42,808 nucleotides of DNA from Bradyrhizobium sp. JYMT SZCCT0180 (GCF_018130165.1 NZ_JAFCLZ010000042.1:1-42808); one strand, 5' to 3'; positions 24,320 to 32,715 are shown, counted from the first letter of the stretch. Notes: generated from the letters alone by a model not told the origin. Made by a program: numbers and translations.

Positions 24320-25324
24320 TCAGGGAGCAGCGAGGAAACCGGCTTCCTTCATCAGGGCTTCGTGACGCTTCTCTTCCGTCTCGACCCATTTGGCGTAGTC
24401 AGCCCCGGTCAGGAAGGTGGTGTTGAAGGCGCCGCTCTTCATGAAATCCTGCCACTCCGGCGTAGCCCGCACCTTCTTGAACAGCTCGACGTAGTATTCG
24501 ACCTGGTCCTTGGTGGCTTTGGGCGACATGAAGATGCCGCGCAGCATCAGATACTCGATGTCGAGGCCCTGCGACTTGCAGGTCGGAATATCCTTCCAGC
24601 CTTTGCCGTCCGCGACGACTTCGTCATAGGTCATCTGCTTGGCGTCGAACACGCAGAGCGGACGAAGTTTGCCGCCACGCCATTGCGCCACGGCCTCGAT
24701 CGGATTGTTGACCGTTGAATCGACGTGGTTGCCGACCAGCTGGACCGCGACTTCTCCGCCGCCCTTGTAGGGAATGTAGGTGAACTTGGTGCCGGTAGCC
24801 TTCTCGAGCGCAACCGTGATGATCTGGTCTTCCTGCTTCGATCCGGTGCCGCCCATCTTCATGCCGCCGGCGGGTGCCTGCTTCACGGCATCGACGTAGT
24901 CCTTGACGGTGGTGTAGGGCTTCTCGGCATTGACCCAGAGCACGAACTCGTCGAGCGCCAGCATCGCGACCGGCGTCATGTCCTTCCAGTTGAAGGGGAT
25001 GCCTGTCGCAAGCGGTGTCGTGAACAGGTTGGACAGGGTGATGATGATCTTGTGGGGATTGTTTCCCGAACCCTTGACGTCGAGAAAGCCTTCACCGCCG
25101 GCGCCACCTGACTTGTTGATGACGACCATCGGCTGCTTCATCAGGCTGTGTTTTGTCACGATGCCCTGGATGGTGCGGGCCATCTGATCGGCGCCGCCGC
25201 CGGTGCCGGCGGGTACGATGAATTCTACCGGGCGAACCGGCTCCCACGCGGCGGAGGCGGCCATATTGCCCGCGCCGAAGATGGCAATCGCGGCTAACGC
25301 GGTATGCAAGACAGAATGCTTCAT
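24320..25324 (-). CDS. tctC: Tripartite tricarboxylate transporter, periplasmic binding protein TctC (oxalate locus)
   Basis: A 334-residue Bug-type solute-binding protein. The signal peptide runs to about residue 25 (MAASAAWEPV). The family carboxylate-binding loop is VPAGTGGGADQMAR (37-50), with a second NKSGGAGGEG (69-78). The ligand should be a small carboxylate held in the periplasm for TctAB. GGGGAG stands about nine bases before the ATG. The nearest operator (O4) is 332 bases upstream, so the transcript probably has a long leader. Confidence 0.9.
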   Translation of the reverse strand: MKHSVLHTALAAIAIFGAGNMAASAAWEPVRPVEFIVPAGTGGGADQMARTIQGIVTKHSLMKQPMVVINKSGGAGGEGFLDVKGSGNNPHKIIITLSNLFTTPLATGIPFNWKDMTPVAMLALDEFVLWVNAEKPYTTVKDYVDAVKQAPAGGMKMGGTGSKQEDQIITVALEKATGTKFTYIPYKGGGEVAVQLVGNHVDSTVNNPIEAVAQWRGGKLRPLCVFDAKQMTYDEVVADGKGWKDIPTCKSQGLDIEYLMLRGIFMSPKATKDQVEYYVELFKKVRATPEWQDFMKSGAFNTTFLTGADYAKWVETEEKRHEALMKEAGFLAAP

Positions 25325-25656
25325 GTGACGTACTCCCCGTAAAATTTAAAAGCGCCGTTCTTTGCCGGCTTTGGCTTTAGCTCAACTCTTAACTCAACAC
25401 TTCTGATCCCGTCGGGATTTCCCCACCTGTTCGGTTATCTCATGAGGTTTGGTCAGATGGCATTGCAGGTCAGGGTTGCAGGCGAAATTGAATTGTAGGC
25501 CTGACCTCTCGGCACAGCATCCGCGTCTTTCGGATGAGTGTGAACTGCGAACCGCGGCACCGCCTGCTGATATCGCTGCCTTGGCGCCGAAGAGCCTGCC
25601 GCCATCCTCCTGATCGCCTCCGTTCGTTGTTGGGCCGGAACGCTTGGAAGACATAT
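25325..25656 (-). other. Long leader between operator O4 and tctC
   Basis: About 330 bases with no supported gene. An 83-codon minus-strand frame (25453-25704) crosses the operator and looks like chance. The interval could be an untranslated leader or could hide a promoter nearer the gene; I see no clear riboswitch-type structure. Confidence 0.4.
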
Positions 25657-25673
25657 TGGTATGCGATATGCCA
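25657..25673. promoter_or_regulatory. Oxalate-regulon operator O4, TGGTATGCGATATGCCA
   Basis: Arms TGGTAT/ATGCCA. It is the only operator between tctC and the 45-residue gene's terminator, so it is assigned to tctCBA. Confidence 0.65.
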
Positions 25674-25760
25674 ATACTGCAAACGAATAATGATGCCAAA
25701 GCATAGCTCAGGCTAATTTGTCGCAGTTGGCACCTGGCCCGGAGTGCTTAAGGCGACGCC

Positions 25761-25790
25761 AAAAAAAGAGGCCCCGGAAAACCGGGGCCT
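25761..25790 (-). terminator. Rho-independent terminator of the 45-residue gene
   Basis: Stem AGGCCCCGG-TTTT-CCGGGGCCT (minus strand) followed by CTTTTTTTGG. It lies 68 bases beyond the small gene's stop, giving that gene its own short transcript. Confidence 0.88.
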
Positions 25791-25857
25791 TTAGTCTGGG
25801 AGGAAACCTGAAGTGGTCGAGTCCTGAAAACGCAGTCAGTACTGCGCCTTAGCGGGC

Positions 25858-25995
25858 TCAGAGACCGAAACGGGGGAGGTCGCCGTTGCGAATGGCGATG
25901 CGGGCACTCGCGGTCAGCAGGCGGTCGATCGAGGCCATCAGGCGGCCGAAGAAAGCGCTGGAGGGTGCGAGGCTGAGGGAGGCGGTCTTGGACAT
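25858..25995 (-). CDS. 45-residue conserved-looking protein in the oxalate regulon
   Basis: The ATG at 25995 has AAGGGGA six bases upstream. The peptide begins MSKTASLSLAPSSAFFGRLM and ends RNGDLPRFGL, with an amphipathic basic helix between (DRLLTASARIAI). The layout recalls small DUF1127/YjiS-type proteins, but the match is loose. It has its own operator (O5, 56 bases upstream) and its own strong terminator, so it is almost certainly expressed as a single small mRNA. Function unknown. The mRNA itself could also act as a small RNA. Confidence 0.7.
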   Translation of the reverse strand: MSKTASLSLAPSSAFFGRLMASIDRLLTASARIAIRNGDLPRFGL

Positions 25996-26051
25996 TTTGT
26001 CCCCTTTTCTGAGTCGCGGAGTGGCTCCGCTTCGTGATCTGCACTGAATTT

Positions 26052-26068
26052 ATGTATACCAGATGCCA
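26052..26068. promoter_or_regulatory. Oxalate-regulon operator O5, ATGTATACCAGATGCCA
   Basis: Right arm ATGCCA is perfect; left arm differs at two positions from TGGTAT. It lies 56 bases before the 45-residue gene. Confidence 0.5.
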
Positions 26069-26141
26069 GAAACAATGCATTTGTTTGCATAGCAGCAATT
26101 AGCCTTCTGCATCGCAACATGAATGACGATATTCGGGTTCC

Positions 26142-26173
26142 CAAACGAAAAGGCCGCCGGAAACCGGCGGCCT
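26142..26173 (-). terminator. Rho-independent terminator of the gntR-oxc-frc operon
   Basis: Stem AGGCCGCCGG-TTT-CCGGCGGCCT on the minus strand, followed by TTTCGTTTGG, about 30 bases beyond the frc stop. Confidence 0.8.
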
Positions 26174-26201
26174 TTGGCAGAATTCGGGGAGATGAGGCGG
26201 C

Positions 26202-27479
26202 TTATTCAGCCGCCTGCTTGCGCGGCGGTTCGAGTGCGCCGGAGTCGTGGATCTCGGCCACCTGGTGATCGCTGAAGCCGAGCACCTGGCGCAGGATTTC
26301 GTCGGTGTGCTCGCCGAGCAGCGGCGAGCGGGTCACCTCGGAAGGTGAGTCCGACATCTTGATCGGATTGCCGACCGAAAAATACTTGCCGCGGGTCGGG
26401 TGATCGACCTCGACCACGGTGCCGGTTGCGCGCAGCGACTGGTCCTCGATGATCTCCTTCATCGACAGGATCGGGCCGCAGGGGATGTCGTCCTTGTTGA
26501 GGATTTCCATCGCCTCGAATTTTGTCTTCGTCATCGTCCACTGTTCGATGCGCGCGAAGATTTCGTTGAGGCGCGACAGCCGGGCAGGCGGCTTGGCGTA
26601 ATCGGCGTGGGTCTTCCAGCCGGGTTCGCCGATCACGTCGCAAATCTTCTCCCACACCGGCGCCTGGGTGATGAAATAGATGTAGGCGTTGGGATCGGTC
26701 TCCCAGCCCTTGCACTTGAGGATGCGGCCGGGCTGGCCTCCGCCGGAGTCATTGCCGGCGCGCGGCACCGCGTCGCCGAACGGAATGCCTTCGCCGAACT
26801 GGCTGTATTCCTTCAGCGGACCATGGGCGAGGCGCTGCTGGTCGCGCAGTTTTACGCGCGCGAGGTTGAGCACGCCGTCCTGCATCGCAGCCGTAACCTT
26901 CTGGCCCTGGCCGGTGACGGTGCGCTGATAGAGCGCGGTCACGATGCCGAGCGCCAGATGGAGGCCGGTGCCGCTGTCGCCGATCTGCGCGCCGGTGACC
27001 AGCGGCAAGCCGTCGCGGAAGCCGGTGGTCGACGCCGCACCGCCGGTGCACTGGGCGACGTTCTCATACACCTTGCAGTCTTCGTAAGGTCCGGGACCAA
27101 AGCCCTTGATCGATGCAACGATCATCTTCGGGTTGATGGCGTGGATCTTCTCCCAGGGGAAGCCCATGCGATCGAGCACGCCGGGGCCGAAATTCTCCAC
27201 CAGCACGTCGCAATTCTTGATCAGTGCCGTCAGGACTTCCTTGCCCTTCGGGTTCTTGGTGTCGAGCGTAATCGAACGCTTGTTGTGGTTCAGCATGGTG
27301 AAATACAGGCTGTCCACATTGGGAATGTCCTGCAGCTGGCCGCGCGTGATGTCGCCGACGCCGGGACGCTCGACCTTGATCACGTCGGCGCCGAACCAGG
27401 CCAGCAACTGCGTGCAGGTCGGTCCCGACTGAACGTGGGTGAAATCGAGAATGCGAACGCCCTTCAGCGCCTTAGACAT
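26202..27479 (-). CDS. frc: Formyl-CoA:oxalate CoA-transferase
   Basis: A 425-residue class III CoA-transferase that moves CoA from formyl-CoA to oxalate, giving oxalyl-CoA and formate in the cytoplasm. It follows Oxalobacter Frc closely: LDFTHVQSGP (Q17 region), the catalytic aspartate D168 in AQIGDSGTG (Asp169 in Oxalobacter), the flexible glycine loop as SGGGQPG, and LKCKGWETD. Length is that of the family. I start at the ATG at 27479 with AGGAGAG seven bases upstream; the frame continues to 27548 through a repeat. It is the third gene of gntR-oxc-frc, 176 bases after oxc, with a palindrome in the gap. Confidence 0.95.
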   Translation of the reverse strand: MSKALKGVRILDFTHVQSGPTCTQLLAWFGADVIKVERPGVGDITRGQLQDIPNVDSLYFTMLNHNKRSITLDTKNPKGKEVLTALIKNCDVLVENFGPGVLDRMGFPWEKIHAINPKMIVASIKGFGPGPYEDCKVYENVAQCTGGAASTTGFRDGLPLVTGAQIGDSGTGLHLALGIVTALYQRTVTGQGQKVTAAMQDGVLNLARVKLRDQQRLAHGPLKEYSQFGEGIPFGDAVPRAGNDSGGGQPGRILKCKGWETDPNAYIYFITQAPVWEKICDVIGEPGWKTHADYAKPPARLSRLNEIFARIEQWTMTKTKFEAMEILNKDDIPCGPILSMKEIIEDQSLRATGTVVEVDHPTRGKYFSVGNPIKMSDSPSEVTRSPLLGEHTDEILRQVLGFSDHQVAEIHDSGALEPPRKQAAE

Positions 27480-27524
27480 ATTTTCTCTCCTGTTACTATC
27501 TGTTGTCGTCTTGCTGTCTGTTGC

Positions 27525-27639
27525 CGTCATGCCCGCGAAGGCGGGCATCCAGTAATCACCATCGCTTCAATCGGGCACGGTCTGGTCACACGATAGTTCG
27601 GCGGCTACTTGGATTCCCCGCCTGCGCGGGGAATGACGC
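27525..27639. repeat. Palindromic repeat between oxc and frc
   Basis: CGTCATGCCCGCGAAGGCGG at the left and CCGCCTGCGCGGGGAATGACG at the right (CGTCAT/ATGACG ends), same family as 7516-7540. In the oxc-frc transcript it would form hairpins and could set the ratio of the two messages. Confidence 0.75.
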
Positions 27640-27655
27640 CGGTGGGTTGATCAGC

Positions 27656-29389
27656 TCATTTCTTCTTCAGCACGCTTTGCGGATTGAGGTTGCCGATGCG
27701 GCCGCTCTCGGAGCCGGCGGCCGGATCGATCACCGCGTTGATCAGCGTCGGCTTGCCGGAATCCATCGCGGCGTTGACCGCGCGCTTCAGTTCGTCCGGG
27801 GAGGTGGCGTGGACGCCGACGCCGCCGAACGCTTCCATCATCTTGTCGTAGCGCGAGCCCTTGACGAACACCGTGGGCGCCGGATCCGTGCCGACCGAGT
27901 TGACGTCGGTGCCGCGATAGATGCCGTCATTGTTGAAGATCACGATGCAGACCGGCAAATTGTAGCGGCAGATCGTCTCGACCTCCATGCCGGAGAAACC
28001 GAATGCCGAGTCGCCCTCGACCGCGAGCACCGGCTTGCCGGTTTCGATCGCGGCGGCGATGCAATAGCCCATACCGATGCCCATCACGCCCCAGGTGCCG
28101 ACGTCGATCCGCTTGCGCGGCTGGTACATGTCGATGACGCCGCGGGCGAGATCGAGCGTGTTGGCGCCTTCGTTGACAAGGATGGCGTCGGGCCGTTCCT
28201 TGATGATGGTCCTGAGCACGCCGAGCGCGCCGTGATAATCCATCGGCGAATTGTTGTTCATCAGCCGCGGCGCCATCTTGGCGACGTTCTCTTCGCGCTT
28301 CTTGGTCACCGCGCCGGTCCAGTCGGAAGGCGCCGCCGTCCAGTTCGCGCCCATGCCTTCGAGCAGTGCCGAGACGCAGGAGCCGATGTCGCCGACCACG
28401 GGAGCGACGATCTCGACGTTGGAATCCATTTCCTTCGGCTCGATGTCGATCTGGATGAACTTCTTCGGCGCATCGCCCCAGGACTTGCCCTTGCCGTGCG
28501 ACAACAGCCAGTTGAGGCGCGCACCGACCAACATCACGACGTCGGCGTCTTTCAGAACGGTCGAGCGTGCCGCACCCGCGCACTGCGGATGGGTGTCGGG
28601 CAACAGTCCCTTGGCCATGCTCATGGGCAGGAACGGAATGCCGCTCTTCTCGACGAAGCTCTTGATCTCATCATCGGCCTGCGCGTAGGCCGCACCCTTG
28701 CCGAGGATGATCAGCGGACGCTTTGCGCCCTTGAGCACGTCGAGCGCGCGTTTCACGGCTGACGGGGCGGGGATCTGCGCCGGAGCGGCGTCGATCACCT
28801 TGACCAGCGACTTCTGTCCGGCCTCGGCGTCCATCACCTGCCCGAAAAGCTTCGCGGGCAGATCGAGATAGACACCGCCCGGACGGCCCGAGACGGCGGC
28901 GCGGATCGCACGTGCGAGACCAATGCCGATGTCCTGCGCATGCAGCACGCGGAACGCCGCCTTGCACAGCGGCTTTGCGATCGCGAGCTGATCCATCTCT
29001 TCATAGTCGCCCTGCTGCAGGTCGACGATCTCGCGCTCGGACGAACCGGAGATCAGGATCATCGGGAAGCAGTTGGTAGTGGCGTGGGCGAGGGCGGTGA
29101 GGCCATTGAGGAAGCCGGGCGCCGAAACCGTGAGGCAGACGCCGGGCTTCTTGGTCAGGTAGCCTGCGATCGAGGCGGCGTTGCCGGCATTCTGTTCGTG
29201 GCGGAACGAGATCACGCGAATGCCCGCGGCCTGCGCCATGCGGCCGAAATCCGTGATCGGAATGCCGGGCACGCCGTAGATCGTGGTAAGGCCGTTGAGC
29301 TTCAGCGCATCGATCATGAGATTAAAGCCGTCGGTGAGCTCGCGCTCGGCCTGATTGGTATCGATGCTCTTGGCTGCGGTTACGGACAT
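27656..29389 (-). CDS. oxc: Oxalyl-CoA decarboxylase
   Basis: A 577-residue thiamine-diphosphate enzyme that converts oxalyl-CoA to formyl-CoA and CO2. The N-terminal Pyr domain has the cofactor-activating glutamate E65 in FRHEQNAGN; the central domain is about 200-350; the C-terminal PP domain has the Mg/ThDP motif GDSAFGFS (459-466) to NNDG (486-489), then IYRG. The C-terminal tail SGRIGNLNPQSVLKKK fits the lid that closes on the CoA substrate in Oxc. AGGGAG precedes the ATG. It is the second gene of gntR-oxc-frc. Confidence 0.95.
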   Translation of the reverse strand: MSVTAAKSIDTNQAERELTDGFNLMIDALKLNGLTTIYGVPGIPITDFGRMAQAAGIRVISFRHEQNAGNAASIAGYLTKKPGVCLTVSAPGFLNGLTALAHATTNCFPMILISGSSEREIVDLQQGDYEEMDQLAIAKPLCKAAFRVLHAQDIGIGLARAIRAAVSGRPGGVYLDLPAKLFGQVMDAEAGQKSLVKVIDAAPAQIPAPSAVKRALDVLKGAKRPLIILGKGAAYAQADDEIKSFVEKSGIPFLPMSMAKGLLPDTHPQCAGAARSTVLKDADVVMLVGARLNWLLSHGKGKSWGDAPKKFIQIDIEPKEMDSNVEIVAPVVGDIGSCVSALLEGMGANWTAAPSDWTGAVTKKREENVAKMAPRLMNNNSPMDYHGALGVLRTIIKERPDAILVNEGANTLDLARGVIDMYQPRKRIDVGTWGVMGIGMGYCIAAAIETGKPVLAVEGDSAFGFSGMEVETICRYNLPVCIVIFNNDGIYRGTDVNSVGTDPAPTVFVKGSRYDKMMEAFGGVGVHATSPDELKRAVNAAMDSGKPTLINAVIDPAAGSESGRIGNLNPQSVLKKK

Positions 29390-29468
29390 TCCACTTTCTC
29401 CCTGATCGTGTGTGGTTCGGACGAGTTGATCGTCTTCTGCTGTGAGGTCGTTCTAACTAGGTAATTCT

Positions 29469-30200
29469 CTAACTAAACAGTTCTTGACCGTGCGCTTCGA
29501 CATAAGAAGCAAGGCCCAGCGTGTGATCGCGTGCGCGTTTCTCGGCCAGCTCGGTGTCGCGCGCTTCCAGCGCTTCGATGATGGCCAGATGCTCGGGCAG
29601 CGAGGTCGCGGTGCGATCGGTGCGGCCGATCGTCAATTGCCGGTAGCCGCGCACATGCAGCAGGATGTCGTTGGTCATATCGACCAGCACCGGCGACTCC
29701 GAGAGCGAGATCAGCGCCTGGTGGAAGGCGATGTTGGCCTTGGAATATTCGTCGACGTGGTTCTGCGGCAGGCGGTCCTTGCCGAAATCCTTGAAGAAAT
29801 CGCGCAGCGCCGTGATGTCTTTCTTGCGCGCGGTGGTGGTGATCAAGCGCGCAGCCATGCTCTCGAGCGCGGCCCAGGCGCGGATCATGTCGACGATCTC
29901 GGTCTTGGTGCGCCGGACCACGACGATGCCGCGGCGTGGCACGGTTTTGACGAAACCGTCCTGCTCCAGCATCGCGATGGCTTCGCGAATGGGGGTGCGG
30001 CTGACGCCGAGGCGTTCGGACAACGCGCGTTCGTCGAGCATCACCTGCTCGGGCGTCGCATAGATATCCATCTTGAGAATAGCTTCCTTCAAGGCTTCGT
30101 AAGCCTTGTTCTTGAAGCTCGTCTCAGGTGCAATCCGGACGATTGCGATATCTGCATCAGCCATGGCAGGCGTGGCCTTGGGTTGTTTGCGTGCGGGCAC
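29469..30200 (-). CDS. GntR-family regulator, FadR subfamily (FCD domain); likely oxalate regulator
   Basis: A 243-residue regulator. The winged helix-turn-helix covers about 28-95 (ALSERLGVSRTPIREAIAML is the recognition helix region); an all-helical FCD ligand domain follows, with the metal-site histidines visible in AFHQALISLS, LPEHLAII and RARDHTLG. The start is a GTG at 30200 with GGAGGAG eight bases upstream. It heads the operon gntR-oxc-frc and is divergent from the synthetase; an operator of the FadR type lies on each side of the gap. I infer it binds all the operators in this window and responds to oxalate, oxalyl-CoA or formyl-CoA. Confidence 0.9.
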   Translation of the reverse strand: MPARKQPKATPAMADADIAIVRIAPETSFKNKAYEALKEAILKMDIYATPEQVMLDERALSERLGVSRTPIREAIAMLEQDGFVKTVPRRGIVVVRRTKTEIVDMIRAWAALESMAARLITTTARKKDITALRDFFKDFGKDRLPQNHVDEYSKANIAFHQALISLSESPVLVDMTNDILLHVRGYRQLTIGRTDRTATSLPEHLAIIEALEARDTELAEKRARDHTLGLASYVEAHGQELFS

Positions 30201-30255
30201 GATTCGTCTCCTCCAGTGGGAGACGTGTTGTAACAGGAATAACGTCTAATATTTT

Positions 30256-30272
30256 TGGCATACCAAATACCA
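30256..30272. promoter_or_regulatory. Oxalate-regulon operator O6, TGGCATACCAAATACCA
   Basis: Arms TGGCAT/ATACCA, 55 bases before gntR. A TTGACA hexamer reads on the minus strand at 30276-30281 immediately upstream, so a bound protein would cover the promoter spacer, which suggests repression. Confidence 0.72.
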
Positions 30273-30336
30273 CCGTGTCAAGTTGGCAGTATTTTCAGCG
30301 TTTCCGGGGCATCAGGTGACTTGACTTTCTCTACGC

Positions 30337-30353
30337 TGGCATACCAAATGCCA
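30337..30353. promoter_or_regulatory. Oxalate-regulon operator O7, TGGCATACCAAATGCCA
   Basis: Arms TGGCAT/ATGCCA, 25 bases before the synthetase gene. Its centre is 81 bases from that of O6. Confidence 0.75.
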
Positions 30354-30378
30354 TAAAATTTGCCCAGGAGGAAGTCCC

Positions 30379-32508
30379 ATGTCGAATCCCAAAGATGCGG
30401 TCCGCAAAGTTCTCGATGCGGTGAAGGCCGATAAGCGCACCAGCCTGACGGCTCCGGAGGGCAAACTGGTCTGCGATGCCTACGGAATTCCGGTTCCGAA
30501 GGAGGGCGTCGCCAAATCGGCGGCCGAGGCCGCCAAGCTCGCGGCCGATATGGGCTTCCCGGTCGTGATGAAGATCGTCTCGCCGGACATTCTCCACAAG
30601 ACCGAGGCCGGCGGCGTCATGGTCGGCGTCAAGACCGCGGCGGATGCGGAAAAGAATTACGAGACCATTCTCGCCAACGCGAAGAAGTACAAGGCGGACG
30701 CCAAGATCGAGGGCATCCAGGTCCAGCAGATGCTGGCCGGCGGCACCGAGGTCATCGTCGGCTCGATCACCGACGGCTCGTTCGGCAAGCTCGTCGCCTT
30801 CGGCCTCGGCGGCGTGCTGGTCGAAGTTTTGAAAGACATCACGTTCCGCCTGGCGCCCGCCACCAAGGACGACGCGCTGTCGATGCTCGACGGCATCCAG
30901 GCCCATGACATGCTGAAGGGCGTGCGTGGCGGTGACCCCGTCAACCGCGAGGCGCTGGCCTCCGTCATCGTCAAAGTGTCGCAGCTGGTCAGCGACTTCC
31001 CCGAAATCGTCGAACTCGACCTGAACCCGGTATTTGCCACCAAGAACGACGCGATCGCCGCCGACGTCCGCATCGTCGTCGACTTCGACTACAAGCCGCG
31101 TCCGGCGCCGCGCCCGAATGACGAAATCGTTGCCGCGATGAACCGCATCATGCAGCCGAAGGCGGTCGCCGTGATCGGCGCCTCCGCCGAGGACGGCAAG
31201 ATCGGCAACTCGGTGATGAAGAACCTGATCAACGGCGGATATAAAGGCGATATCTACCCGATCCATCCCAAGGCCGCGGAGATCCTGGGCTACAAGGCCT
31301 ACAAGAGCGTCAAGGACGTTCCCGGCGTGATCGACACCGCTGTGTTCGCGATCCCGGCAAAGTTCGTCGCCGGCGCATTGGTCGAATGCGGCGAGAAGAA
31401 AATTCCCGGCGCGGTGCTGATTCCGTCGGGCTTTGCCGAAGCCGGCGCGCCCGAGCTGCAGGAAGAGATCGTCGAGATCGGCAAGAAGTACAATGTCCGC
31501 CTGATGGGGCCGAACATCTACGGCTTCTATTATACGCCCGCCAATCTCTGCGCCACGTTCTGTACAGCCTATGACGTCAAGGGTTCGGCGGCACTGTCGT
31601 CGCAATCCGGCGGCATCGGCATGGCGATCATCGGCTTCTCGCGTTCGGCCAAGATGGGCGTCTCCGCGATCGTCGGCCTCGGCAACAAGTCCGACATCGA
31701 CGAGGACGATCTGCTGGCCTTCTTCGAGCAGGATCCGAACACCGCGATCATCGCGCAGCATTGCGAGGATCTGAAAGACGGCCGCGCCTTCGCGGAAGCC
31801 GCCAAGCGCGTCTCCAAGAAGAAGCCTGTCGTGGTGCTCAAGGCCGGCCGCACCTCGGCCGGCGCCAAGGCGGCCTCGTCGCACACCGGCGCGCTCGCCG
31901 GCAACGACAAGATCTACGAGGACGTGTTCGCGCAATCAGGCGTGATCCGTGCCCGCTCGCTGCGGCAGTTGCTCGAATTCGCACGCGGCGTGCCGGTCCT
32001 GCCGACGCCGAAGGGCGAAAACATCCTGATCATCACCGGCGCCGGCGGCTCCGGCGTGCTGCTGTCGGACTCCTGTGTCGACAACGGCCTGTCGCTGATG
32101 GCGATGCCGCCGGATCTCGATACGGCGTTCCGGAAGTTCATCCCGCCGTTCGGCGCGGCCGGAAATCCTGTGGATATCACCGGTGGCGAGCCGCCGATCA
32201 CCTACGTCAACACCGTCAAGCTCGGCCTGTCGGACGATCGCATCCACTCGCTGATCCTCGGCTACTGGCACACCATCGTCACGCCGCCGATGGTGTTCGC
32301 CCGCAACATGGTCGAGGTGAAGAAGGAGATGGAGGCCAAGGGCTTTGTGAAGCCGATCGTGGCTTCGCTCGCCGGCGACGTCGAGGTCGAGGAGGCCGCC
32401 GAATATCTCTACCAGAACGGCATCCCGGCCTATGCGTACTCGACCGAACTGCCGGTCGAAGTGCTGGGCGCCAAGTACAAGTGGGCGCGCGGCGCGGGCC
32501 TGCTCTGA
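30379..32508 (+). CDS. ADP-forming acyl-CoA synthetase, fused ATP-grasp and CoA-binding subunits
   Basis: A 709-residue NDP-forming acyl-CoA synthetase. The ATP-grasp (beta-type) part is N-terminal, about 1-240 (VVMKIVSPDILHKTEAGGV, VELDLNPVFA). A CoA-binding Rossmann part starts near 258 (AVAVIGASAEDGKIG), and the ligase part carries the phospho-histidine H502 in SSHTGALAG. This beta-alpha order is the reverse of many archaeal fusions. It makes a CoA thioester from an acid, ATP and CoA. Divergent from gntR and preceded by operator O7, it probably activates oxalate or formate, or primes the Frc cycle; the acid is inferred from context. AGGAGG precedes the ATG. Confidence 0.88.
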   Translation: MSNPKDAVRKVLDAVKADKRTSLTAPEGKLVCDAYGIPVPKEGVAKSAAEAAKLAADMGFPVVMKIVSPDILHKTEAGGVMVGVKTAADAEKNYETILANAKKYKADAKIEGIQVQQMLAGGTEVIVGSITDGSFGKLVAFGLGGVLVEVLKDITFRLAPATKDDALSMLDGIQAHDMLKGVRGGDPVNREALASVIVKVSQLVSDFPEIVELDLNPVFATKNDAIAADVRIVVDFDYKPRPAPRPNDEIVAAMNRIMQPKAVAVIGASAEDGKIGNSVMKNLINGGYKGDIYPIHPKAAEILGYKAYKSVKDVPGVIDTAVFAIPAKFVAGALVECGEKKIPGAVLIPSGFAEAGAPELQEEIVEIGKKYNVRLMGPNIYGFYYTPANLCATFCTAYDVKGSAALSSQSGGIGMAIIGFSRSAKMGVSAIVGLGNKSDIDEDDLLAFFEQDPNTAIIAQHCEDLKDGRAFAEAAKRVSKKKPVVVLKAGRTSAGAKAASSHTGALAGNDKIYEDVFAQSGVIRARSLRQLLEFARGVPVLPTPKGENILIITGAGGSGVLLSDSCVDNGLSLMAMPPDLDTAFRKFIPPFGAAGNPVDITGGEPPITYVNTVKLGLSDDRIHSLILGYWHTIVTPPMVFARNMVEVKKEMEAKGFVKPIVASLAGDVEVEEAAEYLYQNGIPAYAYSTELPVEVLGAKYKWARGAGLL

Positions 32509-32520
32509 GATCAACGATCC

Positions 32521-32551
32521 ATGCCGCTTCGGTTCGCCGAAGCGGCATTTT
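32521..32551 (+). terminator. Rho-independent terminator after the acyl-CoA synthetase
   Basis: Twelve-bp stem ATGCCGCTTCGG/CCGAAGCGGCAT with a TTCG loop, followed by TTTT, 12 bases after the stop. Confidence 0.85.
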
Positions 32552-32577
32552 GATCTCTGACGAAAGAACGGTGGCTT

Positions 32578-32715
32578 CATCCTTCGAGACGCCGCTATGC
32601 GGCTCCTCCGGCGATGAGCTTGCGCTCACGCGGGGATGAGGTCGAATAGCTCGGGATCAGACCTTAGACCCTCATGGTGAGGAGCGCGGCAAAGCCGCGC
32701 GTCTCGAACCATGAG
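32578..32715. repeat. Palindromic repeat, TCATCCTTCGAGACGC family
   Basis: TCATCCTTCGAGACGC at the left matches GCGTCTCGAACCATGAGG at the right, with inner GGCTCCTC/GAGGAGC arms. It fills most of the gap before the IclR gene. Confidence 0.8.

Noticed and set aside
25453..25704. 83-codon minus-strand frame upstream of tctC
   Set aside because: It runs through the operator O4, has no ribosome site, and shows no protein-like pattern.
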